Origin: a virus
IMG/VR virus record: IMGVR_UViG_3300025168_000280
Span: 1-35,525 of that record
DNA length: 35,525 nt
Strand: one strand, 5' to 3'
Position 1 is the first letter of the stretch. Each line of letters starts with the position of its first letter. Positions 1 through 6,060 of this stretch are shown here, piece after piece. The notes under the pieces are model-generated. The model worked only from the letters and a program-made list of their open reading frames with translations, was not told the origin of the DNA and ran no database searches. The position numbers and the translations under genes were made by a program.

Positions 1-149
1 CCTCCTGCGACAGCGGCTCGGTTGCTACCGTCTCCACCAACCACTGAGCTGCCGTCAGGGCAACACGGTCCCCCTTCCGACGGTTCAGCACATCCTCGAG
101 CACCGCGAGAGCCTGGGGGACCAAGGCCTTCAGACCTGGTGCCAGCTCG
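1..149. repeat. Left copy of 149-bp terminal direct repeat
   Basis: These 149 bases are identical to 35377-35525 except at position 23 (T here, C at 35399). The simplest reading is a circular or circularly permuted genome whose assembly overlaps itself; a true direct terminal repeat of T7 size is the alternative. The mismatch falls in the third position of an Ala codon of the minus-strand gene crossing the join (GCA versus GCG), so it is synonymous and looks like population variation. Confidence 0.95.
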
Positions 150-229
150 GGGTGCAGCATCGGCGAAGCCTTCTCGGGGCGGCCGCGCTTGGGAGGGGAG
201 GGCGAGCGGGTGTTGGCATGGCGGGACAT
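1..229 (-). CDS. Junction-spanning small protein, 5' part (possible small terminase)
   Basis: This is the first 76 codons of a gene that continues past base 1 into 35376-35318 when the contig is closed; the whole product is 95 aa. The start is ATG at 229-227. The N-terminus is basic and Pro/Arg-rich, with an AT-hook-like KRGRPEK at about residues 14-20. The rest (about 25-75) is predicted helical, with an LVPQALAVLEDVL stretch followed by an ALTAAQWLVET helix. This layout resembles small helical phage proteins sometimes called small terminase subunits. The position as first gene of the late unit, with TerL four genes downstream, fits that idea, but no specific motif proves it. There is no Shine-Dalgarno before the ATG, and an extended -10 box ends six bases upstream. 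Confidence 0.75.
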   Translation of the reverse strand, partial: MSRHANTRSPSPPKRGRPEKASPMLHPELAPGLKALVPQALAVLEDVLNRRKGDRVALTAAQWLVETVATEPLSQE

Positions 230-244
230 GCAGCTATGATAGCA
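229..244 (-). promoter_or_regulatory. Putative extended -10 promoter for the late unit, possibly leaderless
   Basis: Read on the minus strand, TGC (244-242) precedes TATCAT (241-236), a 5/6 match to TATAAT with the TGn extension. The region 17 bases further upstream (264-259, CAACCC) does not resemble a -35 box. A start about seven bases downstream of the -10 would fall on or beside the A of the ATG at 229, implying a leaderless transcript. This is inference from sequence only. Confidence 0.35.
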
Positions 245-723
245 CGGTTTGGTGAAAAGGGTTGGAGATTTGTTTGGGACTCCAATAGTAGAAAGTGAGT
301 TTCGGTTTTCGGTGGGCCCGCGCCCGCTCCACCCCCCCCGCGCGCGCGGCGTGACATCGGTGAGAACTCCCACCACGCGAGGGTTCTCTTGAGTCGAGCG
401 ACGGCGCGCGAACCAGAACACCACCTCCGGTGTCACGCGTGTCATGCCTTGAACCACCTGTTGATGGGCCTTCTCCCCTCTTCCATGACATGACATTCAA
501 GGATTTCCGAACCTGAAGAGGGGAAGTCTACAGGGTTACGGGGGTCGTTGTCATGTCATGCGGTGGAGCATGTGGCGCTGGTGGCGCACCTTCGCGGCGT
601 GGCACGGATGACAGGCCGTTTTTTCGGCCGTCGAGAACGAGCAACGGCCACCCGTGGGGGCGGCCGTCTGAGGTGGTGCGGCGCGAATGACGGAAGGAGG
701 AACGCCTCCCCCTCCGCCTCACC
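230..723. other. Gene-poor gap between accessory block and late unit
   Basis: About 490 bp without a convincing gene. It holds a relatively AT-rich patch (about 250-310) upstream of the junction gene, a C8 run followed by alternating CG (about 331-348), several CATGACA/TGTCATG motifs (listed separately) and a GGCCG-TTTTTT-CGGCC palindrome near 613-628 that lacks a downstream T-run and so is not a normal terminator. A GTG-started minus-strand frame (722-528, 64 codons) begins one base after the stop of the 26-aa membrane peptide, but its product is Arg/Pro-rich and unconvincing. Candidate roles are late promoter, packaging site or origin; none can be shown. Confidence 0.5.
484..560. repeat. 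12-bp perfect inverted repeat CATGACATGACA / TGTCATGTCATG
   Basis: CATGACATGACA at 484-495 is the exact reverse complement of TGTCATGTCATG at 549-560, with a 53-bp centre. Each arm is itself two overlapping CATGACA units, and a further TGTCATG lies near 439-445. The spacing is too wide for a terminator hairpin. It fits better with paired binding sites for a dimeric protein, for example a repressor, origin-binding protein or terminase recognition site. It lies in the only long gene-free gap of the genome. Confidence 0.7.
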
Positions 724-804
724 TCATGCGATGCACCGCGCCAACAGTAGCAGCGCTGCAGCTACGAGCAGACCGAGTGGCAGGCCAGCACAGCCGGACG
801 ACAT
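724..804 (-). CDS. 26-aa single-span membrane micropeptide
   Basis: An ATG at 804-802 overlaps the TGA of the GP88-like gene (806-804) by one base in a TGATG arrangement, and the frame closes at TGA 726-724. The product starts MSSGCAG and continues with an unbroken Leu/Ala/Val run (about residues 8-22) ending in RCIA, long enough for one transmembrane helix. The stop-start coupling and clean hydrophobic core support a real gene; nothing indicates a specific role. Tiny phage membrane peptides can act in lysis, exclusion or membrane targeting. This one is far from the endolysin. Confidence 0.5.
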   Translation of the reverse strand: MSSGCAGLPLGLLVAAALLLLARCIA

Positions 805-1583
805 CAAGCGCACGAGTCACCCCGCATCGCTGCGCGTCGACGCTCCTCGGCTGCCTTAACTCGCTTCCTCCACGTGCGCGCAACCTGTGGGCCGTGCGCA
901 GCGAACCAGACACCGGGGCCGCCTGAATGGTGCTTCACCGAGCACAGCCCGCAGTCGTTGCACTGCACCGGCTTGCCGGTGAGTTCTCCGACTTGCGCGG
1001 GGCACACCACTGCATCCACCTCCACCACCTTTGACAACGGCTTGCCGTGCTCGACGTGGTCCGCGATGACTTCCGCGGGGACGACGAGCGTCGCGCGCCA
1101 CCCAGCTCGGGTGGCTCTTAGGTAGGCTGACAGGGTGTAGGTACTTGCCATTGACCAGTCCCTCAGCCACTCCCTACCCTTCCTTCGCCACTGCGACGTG
1201 TACACGATGGGGGGCAGTCCCTCGTCAAGGCATTGAACGAGGGCCGGTTCCACCTCAGGCCTGTCTAGTCCTCCGACATCGCCGATGGATGTAAACCTGA
1301 CAAACCTTGCGCCGATGGTACGACCGGTCAAGGCGTGGTCTACCGAGTAGGCCCGGGGGTTGCGCTCGGCTGCGCGTGCGGTGCGCTCGGTGGAGAACGA
1401 GGCAGTACCTTGCCGGGCGTAGCAGCTGCCTCCCTTGCCGTCGTCGTCTGGTGCCATGGGGCAGCCCTTGCACGACCGGGCGATGTGGTCGTGATGGATT
1501 GACGCGGTCGGAATGTTGCCGGTCTTGCGGTTGGTGGTCGTTGGTCGGAAGAGGAGGCGGGCGAGGGTGGCGAGGGCGTTCAC
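804..1583 (-). CDS. GP88-like phage cysteine-motif protein
   Basis: The 259-aa product starts at GTG 1583-1581, which overlaps the upstream TGA in a GTGA; an ATG start further upstream (1625) would overlap the previous gene by 46 bases and has no support. Residues 18-25 read NRKTGNIP, followed by Cys38-x2-Cys41 and GSCYA (Cys54). The middle has RFVRFTSIGD, then a YTSQW motif. The C-terminal third has VVCP (Cys194) and CNDCGLC (Cys208, 211, 214). This order matches phage proteins of the Gene-product-88 (GP88) type, which carry N-KTG-IP, C..C..CYA, a short GD motif and a terminal CxxCxxC cluster. Their biochemical role is not established; the cysteines suggest metal or Fe-S binding. A radical enzyme is possible but unproven. 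Confidence 0.7.
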   Translation of the reverse strand: MNALATLARLLFRPTTTNRKTGNIPTASIHHDHIARSCKGCPMAPDDDGKGGSCYARQGTASFSTERTARAAERNPRAYSVDHALTGRTIGARFVRFTSIGDVGGLDRPEVEPALVQCLDEGLPPIVYTSQWRRKGREWLRDWSMASTYTLSAYLRATRAGWRATLVVPAEVIADHVEHGKPLSKVVEVDAVVCPAQVGELTGKPVQCNDCGLCSVKHHSGGPGVWFAAHGPQVARTWRKRVKAAEERRRAAMRGDSCA

Positions 1584-2017
1584 GCTCCACCCCCCAAGAC
1601 ATAGCCGGCAAGGTCTGCCGCCCAATCGTCAAAGCACTGGTCCGCCCGGTCGACAGTCCCGGGGGGATAGATGCCGTGCTCGGCGTGGTAGTCCCGGGCT
1701 CTTACAATCTCGCGCAGTGCAAGAAGGGCATACGCTCCGGGCGGGGGCGATGCGCTGAACGTTGGCGAGCTGGGTGCGGGCCTGGTCGCGGGCGGGGTGT
1801 CGTCGATGATGTCGACAACGCAGCATATATAGGTTTCGGGGTTCTGTGCGTGCGGGCCGTCTGCCTCCGCGCAGATGTCGCCGATACAATAGACGGTCTC
1901 ATCTCGAAGGTGCGACAATAGCTGTGCCGCGTCGGCATCCGTTCGGAGGTCAATCATCAGACGCACCGCGGGGAGGTGTTCCCCGTTCGTGCTGGTGTTG
2001 GTTCGGTTCTCGGTCAT
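1580..2017 (-). CDS. Hypothetical protein, 145 aa
   Basis: Starts at ATG 2017-2015 behind an AAGGAG ribosome site eight bases upstream, and ends in a 4-base GTGA overlap with the GP88-like gene. The N-terminal 65 residues mix helices and strands (RLMIDLRTDADAAQLL, then a YCIGDICAE segment and YICCVVDIIDD). A Pro/Ser/Ala linker at about 74-93 leads to a C-terminal acidic helical segment ending in GYVLGGGA. The four cysteines in the central part are not arranged as a standard zinc finger. No family was recognised. The good ribosome site and tight packing make it a real gene. Confidence 0.7.
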   Translation of the reverse strand: MTENRTNTSTNGEHLPAVRLMIDLRTDADAAQLLSHLRDETVYCIGDICAEADGPHAQNPETYICCVVDIIDDTPPATRPAPSSPTFSASPPPGAYALLALREIVRARDYHAEHGIYPPGTVDRADQCFDDWAADLAGYVLGGGA

Positions 2018-2041
2018 TGGTCTGGCTCCTTGTTGGGTCGT

Positions 2042-2122
2042 CTACAGTGACATCACAAGCCACCAGACGGCGGCGATGATGATGAGGGAAGCGGCGGCTT
2101 CGATGTGCTCTTGGTGGCTCAT
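2042..2122 (-). CDS. 26-aa single-span membrane micropeptide
   Basis: ATG at 2122-2120 is preceded by AGGAG about ten bases upstream, and the frame ends at TAG 2044-2042. The product begins MSHQEHIEAAA and then has a hydrophobic run rich in Leu, Ile, Val and Trp to the C-terminus, enough for one membrane helix. It lies between the 102-aa and 145-aa genes with short gaps on each side, consistent with a gene of the same transcript. No function can be assigned. Confidence 0.5.
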   Translation of the reverse strand: MSHQEHIEAAASLIIIAAVWWLVMSL

Positions 2123-2173
2123 GGGGTCTGTGCTCCTGAGGTGCGGGGGCCGTGGCCCCCTCGGGTGAGTGGT

Positions 2174-2482
2174 TCAGGCGACGCCGGCAAGGCGCCAAGA
2201 TACGGGGCGGGGGGAGGTCCGCCATACGGGGCGGTATGCCCGGGCGGGGGCGGTCCATGCGGGGAGGGTGAGAGGCTCGGGGGTGGGCTCGGGGGTGGGC
2301 TCGGGGGCGGTCCATTGGTACTCGATAGCGGCGGCGCCTACGCGCCACACGCTCACCTCGTCCGCGTCGATGTAGACTCGGGCGTCCCCGAGGTGCAGAC
2401 GAACGGCGCCAGACTTGGTGAGGCGGATGCTGTCAGCGAGAAGGGCGAAGAGGGCGAAGAGGGCGCGATGTGCGGTAGTCAT
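2174..2482 (-). CDS. Hypothetical protein with EPTPEP repeat, 102 aa
   Basis: Start chosen at ATG 2482-2480 because an AAGGAG site lies nine bases upstream; an in-frame ATG at 2530 would sit inside the predicted promoter and has no ribosome site. The first ~20 residues (MTTAHRALFALFALLADS) are hydrophobic and could anchor or be helical. A strand-rich part (VRLHLGDARVYIDADEVSVW) follows, then a short EPTPEPTPEP segment encoded by an imperfect 12-bp tandem repeat at about 2276-2311. The C-terminus is basic and aromatic. It is the first gene of the leftward accessory block. No family recognised. Confidence 0.6.
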   Translation of the reverse strand: MTTAHRALFALFALLADSIRLTKSGAVRLHLGDARVYIDADEVSVWRVGAAAIEYQWTAPEPTPEPTPEPLTLPAWTAPARAYRPVWRTSPRPVSWRLAGVA

Positions 2483-2507
2483 TGTGTCGGCTCCTTGGTT
2501 CCCCACT

Positions 2508-2535
2508 ACTCTATCACTGCTATCACTCATGTCGC
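2508..2535 (-). promoter_or_regulatory. Putative leftward promoter with embedded ATCACTGCT element
   Basis: On the minus strand GCGACA (2535-2530, 4/6 to TTGACA) lies 16 bases from TAGAGT (2513-2508), which also has an upstream TGA as a partial extended -10. The spacer contains the 9-mer ATCACTGCT (plus-strand 2513-2521), also found in the spacers of both plus-strand promoters. A start near 2500 would give a short leader with AAGGAG before the ATG at 2482. The match to consensus is modest. Confidence 0.4.
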
Positions 2536-2633
2536 ATGCGTCTCGCTCATGTGGCCAGCGGTCTCACTCATGCCGCCGGGGTCTCGCATCCTGAGGCGGG
2601 CGCGCGCGAGCCACACGCGGTGGTACTTGTCAA

Positions 2634-2709
2634 GGGGGGGGGCGGGAGAAGCTGAGACGCTCGACGGGGGGGGAGCCAAGCCGAGGGGGGGGGAGGGGGC
2701 AGGGGGGGG
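2634..2709 (+). other. Very G-rich tract with G-quadruplex potential
   Basis: Within 76 bases the plus strand carries uninterrupted G runs of 9 (2634-2642), 3 (2644-2646), 8 (2666-2673), 9 (2685-2693), 5 (2695-2699) and 8 (2702-2709). Four or more runs of at least three G separated by short loops meet the usual quadruplex pattern. The tract lies in the non-coding interval between the divergent transcription units, upstream of the rightward promoter. It may affect promoter strength, replication initiation or be a source of assembly error. Confidence 0.7.
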
Positions 2710-2743
2710 TGCCTGGCCTGCCTGGCTCGAGGCCTTCCCCCGA

Positions 2744-2840
2744 CCGTAGGCAGCAGGGCTGACCGTAGGCAGCAGGCTTCACCCTTGCATCACTGCTCGC
2801 TATGCTATACGGTGCTGGGGCTGCCACCGTAGGCAGCAGG
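2744..2840 (+). repeat. Three direct repeats CCGTAGGCAGCAGG around the rightward promoter
   Basis: The 14-mer CCGTAGGCAGCAGG occurs at 2744-2757, 2763-2776 and 2827-2840. Copies one and two are 19 bp apart and abut the -35 box at 2778. Copy three lies between the -10 region and the ATG at 2849 and merges into the GGGAG ribosome site. A fourth copy, with 13 of 14 bases, is at 3982-3994 inside the primase-helicase gene. Placement on both sides of the promoter suggests operators for a phage regulator; replication iterons are the alternative. Confidence 0.75.
2778..2806 (+). promoter_or_regulatory. Putative rightward early promoter
   Basis: TTCACC (2778-2783, 4/6 to TTGACA) and TATGCT (2801-2806, 4/6 to TATAAT) are separated by 17 bases. 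The spacer contains ATCACTGCT (2789-2797). The same -10 box and the same 9-mer at the same spacing are found at 6008-6036 before the ERF gene, which argues that the arrangement is functional. An alternative extended -10 (TGC-TATACG, 2803-2811) overlaps it. It would drive the Dcm-like and primase-helicase genes. Confidence 0.6.
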
Positions 2841-2848
2841 GAGCACCG

Positions 2849-3676
2849 ATGCCTGTCGCCTTGTACGTCGATACCCGCCGAGGACCCTACCCTGAGCTGC
2901 TGCCTGAGCAGATGTGCTGGGGTTTAGAGCGGGACGCCACGCGCTACCGTGGCCCACACCCTGTCGTCGCCCACCCTCCATGCAAGGACTGGGGAGGCTT
3001 CCGCTACCGGGTCATTGCTGACGCACGACGCAAGGCCTGTGGTCCTCGAGCGGTGCGGCAGGTGCGTGCCCACGGGGGTGTGCTCGAGCACCCAGCCAAC
3101 AGCCTGCTGTGGCAGGAGGTGGGCATGCCTGCCCCTGGTGAGGGCAAGGACAAGTGGGGTGGATGGACCCTCGAGGTAGACCAGTGCGACTGGGGGCACC
3201 GAGCTCGCAAGCGCACGTGGCTGTACATCGTGGGCCTCGAGGCCGACCAGCTGCCCGAGCGGCCTGCTGCTGGCGCACCCACCCACGTCATCGCCCCTGC
3301 GAAGACACCCGCTGCCCGAGCTGCAGCTCGGGGCCGGCACATTCCCAAGTCCCAGCGACACCTGACCCCGCCGGTATTCGCCGAGTGGCTGTTGGCTGTC
3401 GCAACACGAGCCGGTGAGGGCCGGCAGGAGAGCACGATGCCCGAGAAGAGAGGCGCCATCTGGTGCGACCAGTCCGATGCGAATGCCGTCCGCACAGCAG
3501 CAGCTGCACGAGGCGAGACGACGCGCGAGTACATGCACAAGCTGGCCGAGGTGGCTCGCATTCACACGAGGCAGGCGCTGGACCCCAAGCCTCGCGGTCA
3601 GGCTACGCAGGCGGGCGAGCCCGAGGGACTGCCTCTCGCGAGGCTGGTGTCCGCGCTTAGAGAAGCGAACACGTAG
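2849..3676 (+). CDS. Phage Dcm-like protein with C-terminal helical extension
   Basis: A 275-aa product; ATG 2849 follows GGGAG. Residues 1-190 match a phage family related to cytosine-methyltransferase-like proteins: an N-terminal strand with ALYVDTRRGPYPEL, then VVAHPPCKDWGGF at about 38-50 (a PPC motif like the catalytic loop of C5 methyltransferases), GGVLEHPANSLLW at about 76-88, and a conserved GHRARKRTWLYIVGL segment. The usual SAM-binding glycine loop of Dcm enzymes is not visible, so methylation is uncertain. From Met197 (ATG 3437, behind GGAGAG) the sequence changes to a short strand (RGAIWCDQ) and helices, like a ribbon-helix-helix DNA-binding domain. This could be a fusion, or a second product from internal initiation. 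It is the first gene of the early unit. Confidence 0.7.
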   Translation: MPVALYVDTRRGPYPELLPEQMCWGLERDATRYRGPHPVVAHPPCKDWGGFRYRVIADARRKACGPRAVRQVRAHGGVLEHPANSLLWQEVGMPAPGEGKDKWGGWTLEVDQCDWGHRARKRTWLYIVGLEADQLPERPAAGAPTHVIAPAKTPAARAAARGRHIPKSQRHLTPPVFAEWLLAVATRAGEGRQESTMPEKRGAIWCDQSDANAVRTAAAARGETTREYMHKLAEVARIHTRQALDPKPRGQATQAGEPEGLPLARLVSALREANT

Positions 3677-3697
3677 GCTGCACCCTCGGAGGACAAG

Positions 3698-6001
3698 ATG
3701 AACATGCCCGCACGACAAGCAGACCAGCTGCCTGCAGACATCGACCAGCTTGTGTACGAGCTGCTGTGGCCTCGCCCTCCTGACGACATGATGTACGTCG
3801 GGAAGGTGTTGCCTGGTGGTGACTACCTGAGCACGGGGCAGTTCCCTCGAGCCGTCATTGGTCCCTCGGGTGGTGGTCGCACCGTCGACAACTGCGCCCG
3901 GGTCACATCGCTGATGTGGGATGCGGACCTCGTCACCCTGTACGAGGCGCTGCTTGTGGCTCGTCGTCGCCCTGTGCCCAGCCGTAGGCAGCAGTTGAAG
4001 GCTGCGCTGTGGAGGCTGCCGACGGACCACATCACGAAGCTCAAGGAGGTGCTGCTACAACAGCTGGTGCCGGTCTGGTCTGACGTGATGGGGATGGAGC
4101 CGACGGCGGTGTTCGACTCGGGGTGGGGAGTACACATCCACCTCGCTGTCGACCCGTCGGTTGGTGGCAACGTGGTCGAGCTGGCCGGGCTGCATGCTGA
4201 CGTGACTCGTCGAATGAACGAGCGTGTGGCTGGCGTGGCTCGGGAGCTCCGTCCGTCGCTGCGTGTGCCGACCTTGTTCGACCGGCTGACCGTTGGTGCG
4301 CAGCTGGCCCGGATACCGGGGAGCATCAACAAGAAGTGCAGCCACATCCCGATGACTGTGGTGGTACTGGACTGCAACCCTGACTCAGCTCTCGATGCTG
4401 GAGAGATGGAGCGGCTCGGTGCCATGACCGGAATGTCCGACGACATGTTCGCCGACTTCGGCAATGCGCCTGAGCCTGGTGGGTACGAGCACGAGGTCGG
4501 CCCTCCGCACGTCGGCCCCCCTCCCCCCACCGAGACCGACTTCACCCAGCAGTACATCGACGGTCGGACCTGGGCTGACATTGCCTACGCCCTGTCCCCT
4601 GGTGAGCGGGTCAAGGTGCGGTGTCCCTTTGGTGGCACGAGTATCGGCAGCGGCTTCTTCGCCCGGGAGATTGATGGGCGCACCCGCTACTACAGCCACC
4701 CTCTGCAGCGCACGTTCTGGGACTGCATGGTGCGGCAGGCTCCCCGCTCGCAGCGCACGGTACGCCTTGCCATGCTGCCCCGAAAGGGGGACAAGCCGCC
4801 TCGCCCTCAGAATACGCTGAGCAACCTGCGCCTGATGGTGGCGAACGACCCGGCCTTCGACCTGTGGTTGGACGACTTCACGGGTGAGGTGATGGACGGG
4901 GGCGAGACGCTGCCTGAGTCGTGGTGGTTGGACACCCGCATCCACATGGAGTCGGCGTACAACTGGACCTGGTCAGCCAGCCGTGAGGTGCTGATGTCGA
5001 CGGCGATGGCGGTGGCTACGGACAACCGACGCAACCGTCCGCGCGAGTGGCTGCTGTCGCTGCGGTGGGACAAGCAGCCGAGGCTGAAGACGTGGATGCA
5101 CAAGGCGCTGGGCGCTGCAGCAGGCAACGGGCTGGTCACGCAGTACAGCTTGCGCTGGCCCATCGCCCTCGTCGCTCGCATGCTCGACCCTGGGGTGAAG
5201 CAGGACTCCATGCTTGTGCTGCAGGGGCCACAGGGCAGCGGCAAAAGCCAAGCGCTCGAGGCGTGGGTCGACACCTCAGTCCAGCCGGGCATGTTTGTGG
5301 ACACGCGCATCCGCCTGGACGACAAGGATGCGATGCTCGTGCTGCGCCGTGCTTGGCTGTACGAAGACGCCGAACTGCTGGCTCATGGTGGGGCGGGTGC
5401 GTCTGCGCGCAAGGCTTTCCTGAGCTCGAGGGTGGACACCTTCCGCCCGCCCTACGGACGGACTGTCATCCGCGCGCCTCGGCACTGCGTGGTCTGTGGC
5501 TCGACGAACGACGCAGTGTTCTTGCACGACGTCACTGGCAGCCGCAGGTACTGGGTTGTGCCGTCTGGCAAGATCAACCTGCGATGGTTGAGGGACAACC
5601 GCGACCAGCTGCTGGCTGAGGCGGTCTACCTGTACCGGAAGGGTGAGCCCTGGTGGTTGTCGCGCAGCTGGGAGGAGAAGCAGTCGCAGCTGAACAAGCG
5701 CTTCCTGTACACCTCGAGCTACGCAACGGCGGCCACTGCCCTCTTCGAGAAGGCGCCTGCGGGTGCAGCATTCACGCTGGAGTCTTGCCTGCAGGTACTG
5801 GGTGCAGGCGTGGGTCGGGACTCGAAGATGGTGACGAGTGCGCTCGAGCTGGCCGGCTTCAGTCGAGCTCGCACGGGTACGTGGCGTGGCTGGGCGAAGC
5901 CTGTCGACGAGCGCATGCCTTGGCCTGACCGTCGTGCGGCAGGCAGCATTGCTGTCCGTCAGTTGGCGGACATCTGGGGCGAGATGTTTGCGACGGGATG
6001 A
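3698..6001 (+). CDS. AEP-type primase fused to VapE-like helicase
   Basis: A 767-aa replication protein with GGAGGA five bases before its ATG. The N-terminal third resembles archaeo-eukaryotic primase/primase-polymerase domains: FDSGWGVHIHLAVD at about residues 138-151 carries the characteristic SGxGxHxH strand, and LARIPGSINKK (about 206-216) is also typical of this class. The C-terminal third is a VapE/virulence-associated-E P-loop ATPase: Walker A GPQGSGKS (about 510-517), an acidic WLYEDAEL motif (about 553-561), RPPYGR (about 582-587), GSTND sensor (about 602-606) and TGSRRYWVV (about 613-621). Together they would prime and unwind phage DNA. No DNA polymerase is visible elsewhere, so elongation is probably left to the host, or partly done by the AEP domain. 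Confidence 0.85.
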   Translation: MNMPARQADQLPADIDQLVYELLWPRPPDDMMYVGKVLPGGDYLSTGQFPRAVIGPSGGGRTVDNCARVTSLMWDADLVTLYEALLVARRRPVPSRRQQLKAALWRLPTDHITKLKEVLLQQLVPVWSDVMGMEPTAVFDSGWGVHIHLAVDPSVGGNVVELAGLHADVTRRMNERVAGVARELRPSLRVPTLFDRLTVGAQLARIPGSINKKCSHIPMTVVVLDCNPDSALDAGEMERLGAMTGMSDDMFADFGNAPEPGGYEHEVGPPHVGPPPPTETDFTQQYIDGRTWADIAYALSPGERVKVRCPFGGTSIGSGFFAREIDGRTRYYSHPLQRTFWDCMVRQAPRSQRTVRLAMLPRKGDKPPRPQNTLSNLRLMVANDPAFDLWLDDFTGEVMDGGETLPESWWLDTRIHMESAYNWTWSASREVLMSTAMAVATDNRRNRPREWLLSLRWDKQPRLKTWMHKALGAAAGNGLVTQYSLRWPIALVARMLDPGVKQDSMLVLQGPQGSGKSQALEAWVDTSVQPGMFVDTRIRLDDKDAMLVLRRAWLYEDAELLAHGGAGASARKAFLSSRVDTFRPPYGRTVIRAPRHCVVCGSTNDAVFLHDVTGSRRYWVVPSGKINLRWLRDNRDQLLAEAVYLYRKGEPWWLSRSWEEKQSQLNKRFLYTSSYATAATALFEKAPAGAAFTLESCLQVLGAGVGRDSKMVTSALELAGFSRARTGTWRGWAKPVDERMPWPDRRAAGSIAVRQLADIWGEMFATG
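3982..3994 (+). repeat. Intragenic fourth copy of CCGTAGGCAGCAG
   Basis: Thirteen bases identical to the core of the three repeats at 2744-2840, located inside the primase-helicase reading frame. A 13-base chance match in a 35-kb genome is unlikely unless codon bias helps. It may be a distal operator or a second binding site for a replication protein. Confidence 0.55.
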
Positions 6002-6007
6002 ATCCCC

Positions 6008-6036
6008 TTGCGCTACCTATCACTGCTGACTATGCT
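6008..6036 (+). promoter_or_regulatory. Putative internal early promoter before the ERF gene
   Basis: TTGCGC (6008-6013) is 17 bases from TATGCT (6031-6036). The spacer contains ATCACTGCT at 6019-6027, three bases before the -10, exactly as in the promoter at 2778-2806. It would start a transcript for the ERF-RuvC-nuclease-SSB group inside the 59-bp gap after the primase-helicase gene. Confidence 0.6.
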
Positions 6037-6060
6037 TGCAGAGCAACAACGGAGCACAAC

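Noticed and set aside
613-628. GGCCG-T6-CGGCC palindrome as a terminator
   Set aside because: The T-run is in the loop, not after the stem, so neither strand gives an intrinsic terminator.
528-722. Minus-strand 64-codon frame from GTG 722
   Set aside because: It starts one base after a stop, which could mean coupling, but the product is Arg/Pro-rich without fold features; kept only as a remark in the gap entry.
548-859. Plus-strand 103-codon frame in the left gap
   Set aside because: It lies antisense to the GP88-like gene and the 26-aa membrane peptide, is rich in Arg/Ser/Ala with no pattern, and has no ribosome site.
2276-2311. Tandem 12-bp repeat as a regulatory iteron
   Set aside because: It encodes the EPTPEP stretch of the 102-aa protein and is better explained as a coding repeat.
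2924-4030. Minus-strand 368-codon frame opposite the first two early genes
   Set aside because: Antisense to two well supported genes, composed of Arg/Leu/His-rich shadow sequence.
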